A DNA stretch of 64,000 nucleotides from Azomonas agilis (GTDB lineage Bacteria; Pseudomonadota; Gammaproteobacteria; Pseudomonadales; Pseudomonadaceae). A program made the position numbers and the translations under genes. How positions within the stretch are numbered: position 1 is the first letter of the stretch; every line of letters starts with the position of its first letter. Where the stretch lies: positions 1-64,000 of the forward strand of contig NZ_VLKG01000013.1 in NCBI RefSeq assembly GCF_007830255.1, in the 5' to 3' direction. Below, piece after piece: positions 29,831-39,867 of the stretch. The notes under the pieces were generated by a model. The model saw only the letters and a list, made by a program, of their open reading frames with translations. It did not search any database and was not told the DNA's origin.

Positions 29831-32011
29831 ATGCAGCTTCGGTCAATACAACAAAAAATAGCGGTTGCGGGTGGCCTATGTCTGGTGGTGGCCATCGGAT
29901 TGCTGATTGCCTTCGGTGTTTACTCCAACACCAACAGCCAAGCTTTGGTGGTGGCACGGGTCAGTAGTCAAGTTGAGAAAGACAGTTTACAAAGCCTACA
30001 AAATTTAGGCGGGCGCTACGCCGGTGAAATTCGCGCGCGTTTTGATGTGGCTTTAGATGCCGCGCGCACTCTGGCGCAGACCTTTGCCGTTTCCAAAATG
30101 GCGGCTCCAGAAAGTGGGGATCTGCGTTTAGGGCGTTCGCAGATTAACGCGGTGTTGTTAAACGTGCTGCGCAGCAATCCCGACTTTAACGGCACCTATT
30201 CCTGTTGGGAGCCGGATGCGGTGGACGGAGCCGACAGCCAGTTTCGTACCGGGCGGGACGGCAACAATGCGGTGACGGGGCGCTTTACTCCCTATTGGAC
30301 GCGCGGAGCTGATGGCCATATCGCGGTGCAACCCTTGGTGGAGTACGACACCCGCGATACCCACCCTAACGGCGTACTGAAAGGCGGCTGGTACATCGGC
30401 CCGCAAGAAACCCGCAAAGAGAGCGTGCTGGGGCCTTTGCCTTACATCGTGCAGGGTAAGCCGGTGTGGCTGGCGACCCTATCGGTGCCCATTATTGCCG
30501 GAGGGCGTTTTTTAGGGGTGGCCGGTACCGATTACAACCTGAATTTTGTGCAACGCCTCAGTGAGGAAGTCTCTCAGCAACTCTTTCAGGGCCAAGGTGC
30601 AGTGAGCATCCTGAGCGATCAAGGCTTAATCATTGCCGACAGTCGCCAGCCGCAACTGATTGGCCAGCCCTTCAGCCGCCTACAGACGGCGGATGCGGAG
30701 CGAGGGTTAAAGGCGGTGCAGGCTGGAGAATCTTTAGCCCGCATTACTTCAGATGGACAGGTCGAGGTATTTTCACCCATTGTTCTGGGACGCACGGGTA
30801 AGCCCTGGTCGGTGTTGCTGCGTTTGCACAAGGATGTAGTTTTACAAGAGGCGCAAGTCTTGGCTAGGGAAATGAGCCAGCATAGCCAATCCAGTTTGGT
30901 GTTGCAGATTCTTTCCGGGGTCGTAGTAGCTTTACTGGCCTCGGCGGTGCTCTGGTGGTTAGCGCGTTCCTTGGCCGATCCTATTCGTCGGGCGGCGCTC
31001 TTGGCAGGCTCTATTCAGCGCGGTGATTTTTCCGGGCGTTTGCGGCATGCCTCGGTGGATGAGGTGGGGCTGTTGTCAGCCAGTTTGGATCGCATGGCCG
31101 AAAGTCTTGAAGCCCAAGCCCTGTTGGCTGAGCGGATTTCTCAGGGCGATCTGAATCTGGAGGTCAAGCTGGCCTCGGATCAGGATCAGTTGGGGCTGGC
31201 CCTACGACGCATGGTGGATAACCTGAATCGGTTGGTGGCGCAGGTGCAAGGCGGTGCGGGCCAGATCACCACTAAAGCTTCCGAAGTGCGGCATTTGAGC
31301 GAGGAGCTGGCCCTGGGGGCTACGGGATCGGCCTCGGCAGTGACTCAAATTGGGGCCACCATTCAGCAAATGGCGGCGCAAATCAGCCAAAGCTCAAAAA
31401 ATGCCAGTCGGGCGCGCGATTTGTCCTGTGAGTCCGAACACTTGGCACAAAACGGCAACCGTTTGATGCAGGGCTTGAAGGAGGCCATGCAAGAAATTGA
31501 TCGCTCCGGGCAGGACATCACCCGCATCATCAAAACCATTGAAGAGATCGCCGCCCAGACGAATTTGTTGGCCCTAAACGCCGCTATTGAAGCCGCGCGC
31601 GCCGGTGAGCATGGGCGCGGCTTCGCCGTAGTGGCGGATGAGGTGCGCCATTTAGCGGCGCGCAGTGGGGAAGCGGCTCAGCAAACGGCCTTGCTGATTC
31701 AGACTTCCAGTGAGCGCTCGGTGCGGGGCATGGCGCTAACGGATGAAACGGGACAGGCTCTGGAAAGCATCGTGCAGGGGGCGACTCAGGTTTCGCAACT
31801 GGTGTCGGAGATTGCCGAAGCGGCTCAGCAGCAAGCCTCTGGAATTGAGCAGGTCAGCCAAGCCATTAACCAGATCGACAGCGTTACCCATCAAAACAGC
31901 CGTCATTCCGAGGCTTCAACCCAAGCGGCTCAGGAGCTGACCGGTCAGGCGGAACAGCTCAATGTGCTGGTTGGGCAATTCCGGGTACGGCCTCAGCGCT
32001 ACTCAGCTTAA
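29831..32011 (+). CDS. Methyl-accepting chemotaxis protein with dCache-type sensor
   Basis: This 726-residue chemoreceptor has membrane helix 1 at about 12-32 and a periplasmic sensor at 33-355. It looks like a double Cache domain, since [12 protein letters not shown] and [23 protein letters not shown] are Cache-like. Helix 2 lies at about 357-378, then HAMP (379-431) and the cytoplasmic hairpin with its highly conserved tip [20 protein letters not shown] and [12 protein letters not shown]. There is no obvious C-terminal CheR tether. Its TAA overlaps the stop of the convergent ABC ATPase gene within TTAA (32008-32011). The ligand is unknown; a link to the adjacent importer is speculation. Confidence 0.93.
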   Translation: MQLRSIQQKIAVAGGLCLVVAIGLLIAFGVYSNTNSQALVVARVSSQVEKDSLQSLQNLGGRYAGEIRARFDVALDAARTLAQTFAVSKMAAPESGDLRLGRSQINAVLLNVLRSNPDFNGTYSCWEPDAVDGADSQFRTGRDGNNAVTGRFTPYWTRGADGHIAVQPLVEYDTRDTHPNGVLKGGWYIGPQETRKESVLGPLPYIVQGKPVWLATLSVPIIAGGRFLGVAGTDYNLNFVQRLSEEVSQQLFQGQGAVSILSDQGLIIADSRQPQLIGQPFSRLQTADAERGLKAVQAGESLARITSDGQVEVFSPIVLGRTGKPWSVLLRLHKDVVLQEAQVLAREMSQHSQSSLVLQILSGVVVALLASAVLWWLARSLADPIRRAALLAGSIQRGDFSGRLRHASVDEVGLLSASLDRMAESLEAQALLAERISQGDLNLEVKLASDQDQLGLALRRMVDNLNRLVAQVQGGAGQITTKASEVRHLSEELALGATGSASAVTQIGATIQQMAAQISQSSKNASRARDLSCESEHLAQNGNRLMQGLKEAMQEIDRSGQDITRIIKTIEEIAAQTNLLALNAAIEAARAGEHGRGFAVVADEVRHLAARSGEAAQQTALLIQTSSERSVRGMALTDETGQALESIVQGATQVSQLVSEIAEAAQQQASGIEQVSQAINQIDSVTHQNSRHSEASTQAAQELTGQAEQLNVLVGQFRVRPQRYSA

Positions 32012-32778
32012 GCCAAGGCTGTGTTGGGGCTGTGGCTAAAGTCCTGCAAAATATCCTGACGCAGCTGTACTAACTCCAATTGATCGCGGCGGCGCGGGTG
32101 GGGAAGATTGACTTCCACTACGCGCCGAATCCGCCCCGGACGCGGCTCCATCACCACCACCCGATCCCCCAGCAGCACCGCTTCATCCACATCGTGTGTG
32201 ACCAGTACTGTCGTGATGCCTTCGGCCAGCCAGATGCGCGCCAGCTCGTCCTGAAGTTGGGCGCGGGTCAGAGCATCCAGTGCGCCAAAGGGCTCGTCCA
32301 GCAGCAATACCTTGGGCCGGTTGACCAAGCCCCGAGCAATAGCCACCCGTTGACTCATGCCGCCAGACAGCTGCGAGGGCCAAGCTTTAGCAAAGCCACT
32401 CAGGCCGACCAAGGCCAAATGTTCCTGTACCAGCTCATGGCGTTGAGCTTTGCTCAGGGGCGCATTGGCCAGCGCCAGCAGTACGTTGTCCTCCACCGTT
32501 AGCCAAGGGTAGAGGCGGTGGTCCTGAAACACGATACCCCGTGCCAGATCGGTGCCGCGAATGGGCTCGTTCTCCAGCAGTAAGCTACCGCCGGAAGCCT
32601 CTTCCAGCCCCACCAGCAGACGCAGTAGGGTGGATTTACCGCAACCGCTGCCGCCGACGATGCTGACAAATTCCCCTTGCCGAATGTTGAGGTTGATGTC
32701 CTGAAGTACCGGCAGTGGCCCATCGGCAAGGGCGAAGCTTTTGTGGACGCGTTGCAAACTGAGAAAGGCCGCAGTCAT
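32008..32778 (-). CDS. ABC transporter ATPase, nitrate/sulfonate/taurine type
   Basis: This 256-residue ATPase has Walker [10 protein letters not shown], a Q-loop in [15 protein letters not shown], the signature LSGGMSQR, Walker [13 protein letters not shown] and the switch His in [15 protein letters not shown] and the C-terminal RPGRIRR pattern are typical of SsuB/TauB/NrtD-like ATPases. It is the last gene of a minus-strand operon: binding protein, MFS protein, permease, permease, ATPase. The context suggests import of an organosulfur compound. Confidence 0.95.
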   Translation of the reverse strand: MTAAFLSLQRVHKSFALADGPLPVLQDINLNIRQGEFVSIVGGSGCGKSTLLRLLVGLEEASGGSLLLENEPIRGTDLARGIVFQDHRLYPWLTVEDNVLLALANAPLSKAQRHELVQEHLALVGLSGFAKAWPSQLSGGMSQRVAIARGLVNRPKVLLLDEPFGALDALTRAQLQDELARIWLAEGITTVLVTHDVDEAVLLGDRVVVMEPRPGRIRRVVEVNLPHPRRRDQLELVQLRQDILQDFSHSPNTALA

Positions 32779-32794
32779 AAAACATTCCTTAAAA

Positions 32795-33568
32795 TCAGCG
32801 GTGATCGCGCCAACGCAGCAGGCGGCGCTCTAAAGACTGGGCCAGACGATTGAGCAGTAGCCCCACCGCGCCCACCACCATCAGGCCGTACAGCACCTGA
32901 TCCATATGAAAATGCTCGCGGCCATCAATCATGCTGTTACCGATACCGGGCGCGGCGGAGAAGAAGTACTCCGCACCCAAGGTGGCCAGCCACGCATAAA
33001 TCAGCCCCAGATGCAGGCCGGTAAAGAGCGCCGGAGCCGCAGAAGGCAGCACCAAATAGCGCAGCCGTTGCAGGGGTGATAAACGGAGCACTTGGGCGAC
33101 CTCGTACAGCTCGCGGCGTACCGAGCGGATGCCCTCAAAGGTGTTTAGGGCTACGGGGTAGAACACGGCAAGAGCAATAAAGGTCACCTTGGCCGGTTCG
33201 CCAAACCCAAACCATGCCGAGAGCAGGGGAATCCACGCAAACAGGGCGATCTGCTTTAGGGCATGGAAGGTGGGGCCAATCCAATGCTCTGCCTGTCGTG
33301 ACAGGCCCAGCAATCCGCCAAACAAGAGTCCTGCTAAAACCCCGAGGGCAAAGCCATTCAGGTTGCGGATTAGGCTGGCGCTTAAATCCACCCACAGCTC
33401 GCCACTTAAGGCCGCTTTGCTAAAGGCGGATAACACCGCCAGCGGACTGGCCAGCAGTCGAGTGTCTACCCAGTCGAATGCAGTGGAGAGCGTCCAAACC
33501 AGCAATAATGCCAGCGGCAGCACCCAGCCGCGCCAGTCGTAACGGGAAATCAGGGATAAGAGGGCCAT
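32795..33568 (-). CDS. ABC transporter permease 2, SsuC/TauC type
   Basis: This 257-residue membrane subunit has about six helices and the EAA cytoplasmic loop ELYEVAQVLRLSPLQRLRYL, which docks on the ATPase. It differs clearly from the other permease of the operon, so the importer probably uses a heterodimeric channel, whereas the usual sulfonate importers have a single permease gene. It lies 10 bases after permease 1 and 16 bases before the ATPase gene. Confidence 0.93.
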   Translation of the reverse strand: MALLSLISRYDWRGWVLPLALLLVWTLSTAFDWVDTRLLASPLAVLSAFSKAALSGELWVDLSASLIRNLNGFALGVLAGLLFGGLLGLSRQAEHWIGPTFHALKQIALFAWIPLLSAWFGFGEPAKVTFIALAVFYPVALNTFEGIRSVRRELYEVAQVLRLSPLQRLRYLVLPSAAPALFTGLHLGLIYAWLATLGAEYFFSAAPGIGNSMIDGREHFHMDQVLYGLMVVGAVGLLLNRLAQSLERRLLRWRDHR

Positions 33569-33578
33569 CAGTCAGCCC

Positions 33579-34415
33579 TCAAAAGGCAGGACGCTGCCAG
33601 CGTTGCAGGCGCATTTCCACCCACGCCAGCCCTTGATCCAGCAGCAAACCCACCACGCCGATCACCAACATGCCGACAATTACCAAATCCAGCTGGAACA
33701 TCTGCCGTCCGTCCACCATCAGGTAGCCAATGCCTTCGCTGGAGGCCAGCAGCTCTACCGTTACCAGTGCGATCCAACCTTTGGTCAGAGCAAAGCGCAC
33801 GCCGGTAAAGAGGCTGGGCAGAGCGGCGGGCAGAATGACTCGTCGTAGGCGCTGGGCCAGACCCAGCTGGTACACCTGAGCCACTTCCAGATAGCCCTTG
33901 GGAATGTTGCGAATTCCTGCCAGTGCATTCAGGGTGATCGGCACCATTACCGCCTTAGCAATCACCAGATATTTCAGGCTCTCGTCGATGCCTACCAGCA
34001 TCATCAGCAGCGGAATCCAGCCCAGCACCGGTACTTGGCTGATGGCTTGAAAGCTGGGCAGCACATAGGCCTCCAGCGTGCGCGATAGACCCATGCCGAT
34101 GCCGAGCAACAAACCGGCGGCACTGCCGAGGACAAAGCCGATCAGCACCCGCTCTAAACTGATGGACAGCTCGCGCCACAGATCGCCGCTGTGCCACAGC
34201 TGTAGGAGGCTTTCCAGCACTAAGCTTGGGGGCGGCAGAATTTGTGCCGACACCCAGTGCCGATTGACGGCGACTTGCCATAACACCAATAGCAGCGCCG
34301 GAAACACCAAGGCGCTGGCTTTGCTACCGACCCAAAGCAGACTAGGCGCGCTAAAGCGGCTGATGTCCGCCCGTAGTGATAAGGGCCGCCACGAAATTAA
34401 GGGTAAGTTACTCAT
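33579..34415 (-). CDS. ABC transporter permease 1, SsuC/TauC type
   Basis: This permease of about 278 residues has six predicted helices and the EAA loop GYLEVAQVYQLGLAQRLRRV. The ATG at 34415 (MSNLPLISWRPLSL) is chosen because it overlaps the end of the MFS gene by eight bases. A longer in-frame extension upstream is cysteine-rich and lies wholly inside the MFS gene. LLASSEGIGYLMVDGRQMFQ near the C-terminus is characteristic of the taurine/sulfonate/nitrate permease family. Confidence 0.93.
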   Translation of the reverse strand: MSNLPLISWRPLSLRADISRFSAPSLLWVGSKASALVFPALLLVLWQVAVNRHWVSAQILPPPSLVLESLLQLWHSGDLWRELSISLERVLIGFVLGSAAGLLLGIGMGLSRTLEAYVLPSFQAISQVPVLGWIPLLMMLVGIDESLKYLVIAKAVMVPITLNALAGIRNIPKGYLEVAQVYQLGLAQRLRRVILPAALPSLFTGVRFALTKGWIALVTVELLASSEGIGYLMVDGRQMFQLDLVIVGMLVIGVVGLLLDQGLAWVEMRLQRWQRPAF

Positions 34416-35637
34416 CCAAGACTCTCCTGAATACAAAGCGGGTGGGAAGCATCGGGCGCAGGCCATGCAGCGCAAAGACTGCAAACACCGGCACAAAGAA
34501 TAGAAACAGCGGTTGCAGGCCAATCACTCCGCCTAAGGCTGCGCCCAGCAGGCAACCGGCCAGACTGCCAGAGGGGCCAATCAGTACCGCCAAGCCAGCA
34601 ATACGGCCATGCCCTAAGTGGCGGCCATGTTCGGCATAGCGCGATAGGGTGACGACCTGTAACAGCCCCAAACTGATGCCGAGCAGTACCGCACTCAGCC
34701 ACACCAAGGCCGCGTTATCCGTGAGGCCCAGAATCAGCAGTGCTACCAGATTGAGCAGCAAACAGGCCGGACGACTGATTTGGGGGAAGTCCGCCAGTAA
34801 ACGCCCTAGGAAGAACAGCGCCAGAATAAAAGCCAGCCCGTGTACCGTAATCAAACAGGCCGCTTGATGGGCCGACCAGCCCAAGTCCTGTACTGTGATG
34901 GCGACGATAAAAAAGCTGAAAAACTGAGCACTGGCTTGCACGCAGAAATCCAATAGGCCATTGGCCCTTAGCTCAGGCTCTTGGCGCAGCAACCCCAGTT
35001 GCCGTTGCAGCGCCGCTAGGCTCAGGGCTTCTGCCCCCGGACTCTGTGCGGACTGTCCCGGCAACACCTTCCACGCCAGCAGCATGGGGCAGGCGAACAC
35101 CAAACCGATCACGGGCCAACTGCCCGCCGCTCCAAAGGCAGCGAATAGGCTGGCGGCTAAGGGTGGGCCAATCAGCAGAATGCCAATCAGTTGGGCACCG
35201 CGCAGCCAGCCGGTTTGCGAAGGCTTGAGAAAAGCTAACTGCTGCATAAAGACCGCGTTCAGTGCCACTAAACGGCAGGGCATGCACAGTCCGAGCAACA
35301 GGCTCATCAACATCAAGGGCAGGGCCTGCTGTAGTCCGGCCAGTGCTTGACACAACAGCGCTGCCAGTAAGCTGCCAATTAGGTACAGCCGCAGTGGCCC
35401 AAAGCGCTCAATCAGCAGCCCACAGGGTAAACTGGCCAGCAGCAGCCCCATCGTCTGAGCGCCAGCAATCAAGCCCAGCTCCAGCGCCGAGGCATTCAAA
35501 CTCAGGCCATGCAGCGCCAGCCCAATTTTGGCCAGCCCAATCCCGATCCCTGAGAGGCTGCTCAGCAGGACAAAATGCCCTAAAGCCAGTACGGGTGGAG
35601 GAATGGCCTCCGCTTCTGTGAGGGTCATGAGTGTCAC
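34408..35637 (-). CDS. MFS transporter inside the ABC operon
   Basis: This 409-residue major facilitator protein has about 12 membrane helices in two halves joined by a cytoplasmic loop (about residues 200-230). GLLIERFGPLRLYLIGSLLA after helix 2 is the degenerate family loop. The start is probably the GTG at 35637, overlapping the binding-protein stop by four bases (GTGA); ATG at 35628 is the alternative. A secondary carrier placed between the binding protein and permeases of an ABC importer is unusual. It might export a product or a toxic by-product, or move the same compound. This is inference from context. Confidence 0.92.
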   Translation of the reverse strand: MTLMTLTEAEAIPPPVLALGHFVLLSSLSGIGIGLAKIGLALHGLSLNASALELGLIAGAQTMGLLLASLPCGLLIERFGPLRLYLIGSLLAALLCQALAGLQQALPLMLMSLLLGLCMPCRLVALNAVFMQQLAFLKPSQTGWLRGAQLIGILLIGPPLAASLFAAFGAAGSWPVIGLVFACPMLLAWKVLPGQSAQSPGAEALSLAALQRQLGLLRQEPELRANGLLDFCVQASAQFFSFFIVAITVQDLGWSAHQAACLITVHGLAFILALFFLGRLLADFPQISRPACLLLNLVALLILGLTDNAALVWLSAVLLGISLGLLQVVTLSRYAEHGRHLGHGRIAGLAVLIGPSGSLAGCLLGAALGGVIGLQPLFLFFVPVFAVFALHGLRPMLPTRFVFRRVLDE

Positions 35638-36707
35638 AGGGCTTTTTTGGGCTGATTATTGGCATCGTATTCTGGCCATAGGTTTTTGAAGCCCAGCCGC
35701 TCGAGGGCGTTGTTGACGTATTTAGGCTCAACCCAATCCTTCACCTCTACATCACCGCGCAGTAATCCCAACTCGCGGGATTCGGTCACTGTGGCGCGGT
35801 AACGGTCGATGAAGAACTCATCAATGCGTGGGGAGTAACGTCGGATAAAGGATTGGCCCTCTTGCTCAGCCCGCAGAGATTCAATACGCACCCCAGCGTT
35901 GGCCCAGAGGGCTAAAGCGGCCTCCTCATTCCCTGGCGTTGTGGCCCAGGCGGCGGTTTTCACCAAGGCATCCACTACTTTTTGCACTACGGCTGGGTAT
36001 TTTTGCTCAAAGGCAGCATCCACCAGTACGTGGCCTTGGCGGGTGAATTTAGGACTCTTAGCGCGGGTATCGTAGATGATGCGCGCCACGCCTGCGGCCT
36101 GTAGGTCGAAGGCTTGGGCGGGCATCCAAGCGCCATCAATATCCTTAGAGGCGAGGGCGCTGGACATGGTGGAAAACTCCATATTCACCGTCCGAAAGTC
36201 GCGCTCGCTCAAACCCTCAGCCTTAAGGGTGCGCGCGGTGGCCAGCTGTAAGTTGGTGCCCTTGAATTGGGCGACCTTTTTACCCTTGAGGTCTTCAAGA
36301 GTTTTGGCCGGTGAGTCTGCCGGAACCACCAGATACACTGAGGTCAGCAAAGAGTCAGCCGTAATCAGTTTGGTATTCAGGCCGCCGGCTTTGGCGATGA
36401 CGGCGGGTAAGTCGCCTTGCCATGCAAAATCCAATTGCTTGTTGGCGAGGGCTTCGTTGACCGCTGGGCCTGCGCCTTTAAAGAACACCCAATCGACCCT
36501 GATATTGTCGGCCTTGAGTTCCTCCTCAACGGCTTTGCGTTGGTGGGCGAGGCCGGTAACAGAGCCTGCCGCAAAGGGCGTTCCTCCCTTGCCCACGGTG
36601 GCTACACCAAAACGTATGACTTCCGGTGCATCTGCAGCGCTGGCAAGGGCACACCAGCCGGTGGCAAAAAGGGTAAGTAGGGGGAGCAACACTCTGGATT
36701 TCATCAT
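35634..36707 (-). CDS. ABC substrate-binding protein, aliphatic sulfonate type
   Basis: This periplasmic binding protein of about 357 residues has a signal peptide (MMKSRVLLPLLTLFATGWCA then LASA, cut before ADAPE). The mature part has the SsuA/TauA-like fold: EVIRFGVATVGKG, VNEALANKQLDFAWQGDLPA, DLKGKKVAQFKGTNLQLATA and SKDIDGAWMPAQAFDLQAAG. The start at 36707 has AGGA six bases upstream; 36704 is equally possible. It is first in its operon, behind a -24/-12 promoter. Sulfonate-like ligands are inferred from the family and from the SfnR-like regulator nearby. Confidence 0.92.
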   Translation of the reverse strand: MMKSRVLLPLLTLFATGWCALASAADAPEVIRFGVATVGKGGTPFAAGSVTGLAHQRKAVEEELKADNIRVDWVFFKGAGPAVNEALANKQLDFAWQGDLPAVIAKAGGLNTKLITADSLLTSVYLVVPADSPAKTLEDLKGKKVAQFKGTNLQLATARTLKAEGLSERDFRTVNMEFSTMSSALASKDIDGAWMPAQAFDLQAAGVARIIYDTRAKSPKFTRQGHVLVDAAFEQKYPAVVQKVVDALVKTAAWATTPGNEEAALALWANAGVRIESLRAEQEGQSFIRRYSPRIDEFFIDRYRATVTESRELGLLRGDVEVKDWVEPKYVNNALERLGFKNLWPEYDANNQPKKAL

Positions 36708-36766
36708 CAGGCTTCCTGTGGCCTTGTGAAACGACATCCCGGATCAATCCGGCGTTATTCCCAGAG

Positions 36767-36782
36767 TGCAGGGGCTGTGCCA
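36767..36782 (-). promoter_or_regulatory. Sigma-54 promoter of the importer operon
   Basis: On the minus strand TGGCACAGCCCCTGCA carries the invariant GG (36781-36780) and GC (36769-36768) separated by exactly ten bases. TGGCAC matches the -24 consensus fully, and CTGCA is one base from TTGCA. It lies about 60 bases before the binding-protein start codon. Confidence 0.8.
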
Positions 36783-36890
36783 TGCCGTTAAATCAAAAAG
36801 CCATATATAAATAGCCCGATAGGAGCCGCCTTATCTGATGGCTTTGGGCGGCCACAGGGGTTGCTCAGTCCTGTGTTTAGGGCATGGACG

Positions 36891-36940
36891 ACTGTGCGCA
36901 GGTGTTGAAATTCGCACAGATTGCGCGCCCCAGTGCGGGA
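36891..36940. promoter_or_regulatory. Candidate enhancer (activator-binding) site between two sigma-54 promoters
   Basis: CTGTGCG (36892-36898) and CGCACAG (36913-36919) form a perfect dyad with a 14-base spacer. AGTGCGGGA follows at 36932-36940. The dyad lies roughly 95-140 bases from both divergent -24/-12 promoters, the normal distance for a sigma-54 activator. ACTGTGC and AGTGCGGGA recur upstream of the dioxygenase gene at 46957. Confidence 0.5.
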
Positions 36941-37014
36941 GAAGCCACAATGGCCCTTGCTCCAGAGCAGTAAATCTTTCAGGCTGAAGCGGCCTAACCG
37001 GCTGCTTGAAAGGC

Positions 37015-37030
37015 TGGCATGCTTTCTGCC
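37015..37030 (+). promoter_or_regulatory. Sigma-54 promoter of the GST-aldo/keto reductase operon
   Basis: TGGCATGCTTTCTGCC has GG (37016-37017) and GC (37028-37029) separated by ten bases. It lies about 50 bases before the GST start codon. The -24 half reads TGGCATG against consensus TGGCACG. Confidence 0.75.
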
Positions 37031-37078
37031 TAGTCTCGGGCGGCCCTTTCTTTTTCTACATACGGCCCGAGGTTTTTG

Positions 37079-37702
37079 ATGAGCACGCTCTATATCGCCC
37101 CCAGTGCCTGTTCCTTAGCCAGCCATGCGTTGGTGTACGAGCTGGGTTTGCCGATTCAGATTGAAAAAGTAGCGGTACGTACCCCGGACTCTCCCATCCA
37201 CGCGGTCAACCCCTTGGGCCGCGTACCGGCGCTGGTGCTGGAAGATGGCAGCCTGCTGACCGAAAACACGGCGCTGTTGCCCTATCTGGCCGATCTCAAG
37301 CCAGAGGCGGGCCTGTTTGCGCCCGTCGGTAGCGCGGAACGGGCACAGATTCAGCGTTGGTTGGGCTATTTGGCCACCGAAATTCATGTTGGTTGCTTCC
37401 GGCCTTTGCGTCGCCCGGAGCGCTATTCCGATGAGGTGAGCACTCACCCCGGCATCCAAGCCAAAGCCCGCCAGCAACTGCACCAAGCTTTACTGCATGT
37501 AGAACAGCATTTACAGGGCAAAACTTGGTTGGTCGCTGAACGTTACACCATTGCTGACCTTTACCTGAGCGTGGTTGCTGGTTGGTTGCTGCCTTTGGGT
37601 GAGCCCTTTACCGAGCTGACCGCCATCAATCGTCTGCGTGATAGCGTGCGGGCTCGTCCAGCGGTGCAAAAAGCCTTGAAGCTGGAGGGCCTGATCCCAT
37701 GA
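37079..37702 (+). CDS. Glutathione S-transferase (beta-class-like)
   Basis: This 207-residue protein has an N-terminal thioredoxin-like domain, LYIAPSACSLASHALVYELG. Its Cys11 sits where bacterial beta-class GSTs have the active Cys10. NPLGRVPALVLEDGSLLTEN is the glutathione-binding loop, and the C-terminal domain is all-helical (WLVAERYTIADLYLSVVAGW). The ATG at 37079 follows GAGG by six bases. It overlaps the aldo/keto reductase gene by four bases (ATGA), so the two products probably work together. With the sulfur-starvation context, glutathione-dependent cleavage of a sulfur compound is possible but not shown. Confidence 0.92.
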   Translation: MSTLYIAPSACSLASHALVYELGLPIQIEKVAVRTPDSPIHAVNPLGRVPALVLEDGSLLTENTALLPYLADLKPEAGLFAPVGSAERAQIQRWLGYLATEIHVGCFRPLRRPERYSDEVSTHPGIQAKARQQLHQALLHVEQHLQGKTWLVAERYTIADLYLSVVAGWLLPLGEPFTELTAINRLRDSVRARPAVQKALKLEGLIP

Positions 37703-38739
37703 TCTACCGTCCTCTGGGTCGTACCGACTTGCAGGTCAGCGCCTTAGCTTTGGGCAGCATGACTTGGGGTGAGCAAAATACTGAGGCTGAGGGTTTTGAG
37801 CAGATCCGCCGGGCTCAGGCCGCCGGTATCAACTTTATTGATACTGCCGAGATGTATCCGGTGCCGCCGAAAGGCGAAACTGCGGGCGCTACGGAAACAG
37901 TGATCGGTAATTACTTTAAACGTCATGGTGGCCGCAGTGATTGGATCATCGCCACCAAGGCCGCGCCGCCCGGTAACGGTATTACCCATATTCGCGGCGG
38001 AACAAACCATTTTGATCGCGCCAATTTGACGGCTGCGCTGGAGGCTAGCCTTAAGCGTTTGCAGACCGATTACATCGACCTCTATCAGCTGCATTGGCCG
38101 GATCGCTTCACCAACTACTTTGGCCAGTTGGGTTATCAACACGACCCTCATGCCCATATCACTCCCATCGAGGACACCTTAGCGGTGCTGGATGATCTGG
38201 TCAAAAGCGGCAAGATTCGCCATGTGGGGCTGTCCAACGAAACTCCTTGGGGGGTGCATCGCTTCCTGCATTTGGCGGAAACACGAGGCTGGCCGCGTCC
38301 GGTGTCGATTCAAAATCCCTACAATTTGCTCAATCGTAGCTTTGAGGTGGGGTTGGCGGAGATCGCCATCCGTGAGCAGATCGGTTTGCTGGCCTATTCA
38401 CCGTTGGCCTTCGGTTTGCTGTCCGGTAAATACGAAAACGGCGCGCAACCGCCTAAAGGCCGCTTGACCCTGTTTGAGCGCTTTCAGCGTTACAACAACC
38501 CACAGGCCCGCAAAGCCGCCTCGGCCTACATTCAATTGGCCCAAGCCCACGGCCTTGATCCTGCGCAGGTCGCCTTGGCCTACGTCACCACGCGGCCCTT
38601 TGTCACCAGCAACATCATCGGTGCGACCACGCTGGAGCAACTGGACAGCAACATAGCCAGCCTAGAACTAAAGCTGAGCGATGAGCTGTTAGCGGCGATT
38701 GAGCAAATCCATATCAGTCAACCGAATCCCGCGCCCTGA
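37699..38739 (+). CDS. Tas-like aldo/keto reductase
   Basis: This 346-residue (alpha/beta)8 NADPH-dependent reductase resembles E. coli Tas throughout: [27 protein letters not shown] (catalytic Asp and Tyr), [11 protein letters not shown] (Lys), [12 protein letters not shown] (His) and [34 protein letters not shown] is the cofactor-binding end. It is translationally coupled to the GST gene. Its last 22 bases overlap the 3' end of the convergent activator gene. The natural substrate of Tas-type enzymes is not established. Confidence 0.93.
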   Translation: MIYRPLGRTDLQVSALALGSMTWGEQNTEAEGFEQIRRAQAAGINFIDTAEMYPVPPKGETAGATETVIGNYFKRHGGRSDWIIATKAAPPGNGITHIRGGTNHFDRANLTAALEASLKRLQTDYIDLYQLHWPDRFTNYFGQLGYQHDPHAHITPIEDTLAVLDDLVKSGKIRHVGLSNETPWGVHRFLHLAETRGWPRPVSIQNPYNLLNRSFEVGLAEIAIREQIGLLAYSPLAFGLLSGKYENGAQPPKGRLTLFERFQRYNNPQARKAASAYIQLAQAHGLDPAQVALAYVTTRPFVTSNIIGATTLEQLDSNIASLELKLSDELLAAIEQIHISQPNPAP

Positions 38740-39809
38740 GTGGGTTTAAGGGTATGAGTAGGGCGAGCGAGGGGCAGTAGGTTGTAGCGCTTCATCAGGG
38801 TACGCAGGGCGTGGCGGCTGATACCGAGGCGGTCGGCACTGTGAACCTGATTGTAGTGGTGGCGGCGTAGGGTGGTTTCCAGCAGCAGACCTTCCCAGCG
38901 CGCCAACAGCCCCTCGTCGCCACGCTCCAAGAGTTCGCTGAGCTGGTGCTGAATGTTTTGCCACAGGGGGTCGATGCTCGGTTCGGCGCTGCGTCGGTTT
39001 TGAGGCTGTCCGCGCAGTTGCAAATGCCCGCCTTCAATGCGCTCACCCTGAGCCAGCAGTGCGGCGGACAGTAGAACGTTCTCCAGCTCGCGAATATTGC
39101 CCGGCCAGCGGTGGCTTAATAAACGTTCAACGGCCTCAGGGCTGAGGCTCGGTGTAGTACGGCCTTGCTCTTGGGCAAACTGGCGCAAAAAATGTTGGGC
39201 TAGGGGCAGAATGTCGTCGGGCCGATCGCGCAGGGGCGGAATGGCAAGGGTGACGATGTTCAGGCGGTAGAACAAATCCTCCCGAAAACGCCCACCGCTG
39301 ATGGCGTTGTGCAAATCCACATGGGTGGCCGTGACGATGCGCATATCAATGGGAATGGGTTTGCGCCCGCCAACCCGCACCACTTCTCGCTCTTGCAATA
39401 CCCGCAGCAGTTTGACTTGCAAGTTCAGCGGTAAATCGCCGATTTCATCCAAAAATAAAGTGCCGCCGTTGGCGGCTTCAAACCAACCTTCGCGGCGGCT
39501 GTGGGCTCCGGTAAAGGCTCCGGCTTCGTGGCCAAAGAATTCACTTTCGGCCAGATTTTCGTTAATGGCCGCCCCGTTGACGGCCACAAAGGGCCCTTTG
39601 CGCCCGCTGCGTTGGTGCAGGTGGCGGGCGAGTAATTCCTTGCCGGTGCCGGTTTCACCCTGAATCAGCACGGGAACCGAACTGTGAGCAACCCGTTCGG
39701 CCTGTTCCAATAGTTGTTGGGAGCGTGCATCGGCAAACAGTAGGGCTTTGGCGCGAATGTCGGCACGGCTGTTTTCATGGGCAGCCAGCGTCAGGACGGG
39801 ACCGTTCAT
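38718..39809 (-). CDS. SfnR-like sigma-54-dependent transcription activator
   Basis: This 363-residue enhancer-binding protein has only about 30 residues before the AAA+ domain, so it has no receiver or ligand domain. Walker A is GETGTGKE (51-58), the sigma-54 contact loop is GAFTGA (97-102) and Walker B is [11 protein letters not shown] Fis-type helix-turn-helix is at the C-terminus ([19 protein letters not shown]). Length and N-terminus ([20 protein letters not shown]) closely resemble Pseudomonas SfnR, which activates sulfone use under sulfate limitation. SfnR lacks a sensor and is controlled at the level of expression. The ATG at 39809 is chosen by this comparison. It probably drives the two nearby -24/-12 promoters. 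Confidence 0.9.
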   Translation of the reverse strand: MNGPVLTLAAHENSRADIRAKALLFADARSQQLLEQAERVAHSSVPVLIQGETGTGKELLARHLHQRSGRKGPFVAVNGAAINENLAESEFFGHEAGAFTGAHSRREGWFEAANGGTLFLDEIGDLPLNLQVKLLRVLQEREVVRVGGRKPIPIDMRIVTATHVDLHNAISGGRFREDLFYRLNIVTLAIPPLRDRPDDILPLAQHFLRQFAQEQGRTTPSLSPEAVERLLSHRWPGNIRELENVLLSAALLAQGERIEGGHLQLRGQPQNRRSAEPSIDPLWQNIQHQLSELLERGDEGLLARWEGLLLETTLRRHHYNQVHSADRLGISRHALRTLMKRYNLLPLARPTHTLKPTQGAGFG

Positions 39810-39867
39810 CGTGTGGCCTCGGATCGAGTGAGAGAGCATGCGGCAGGACTCTAACGGGGCTTTGTTA

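Noticed and set aside
36076-36729. 217-codon plus-strand frame opposite the binding-protein gene
   Set aside because: It is a shadow of the SsuA-like coding sequence, which has a signal peptide and family motifs.
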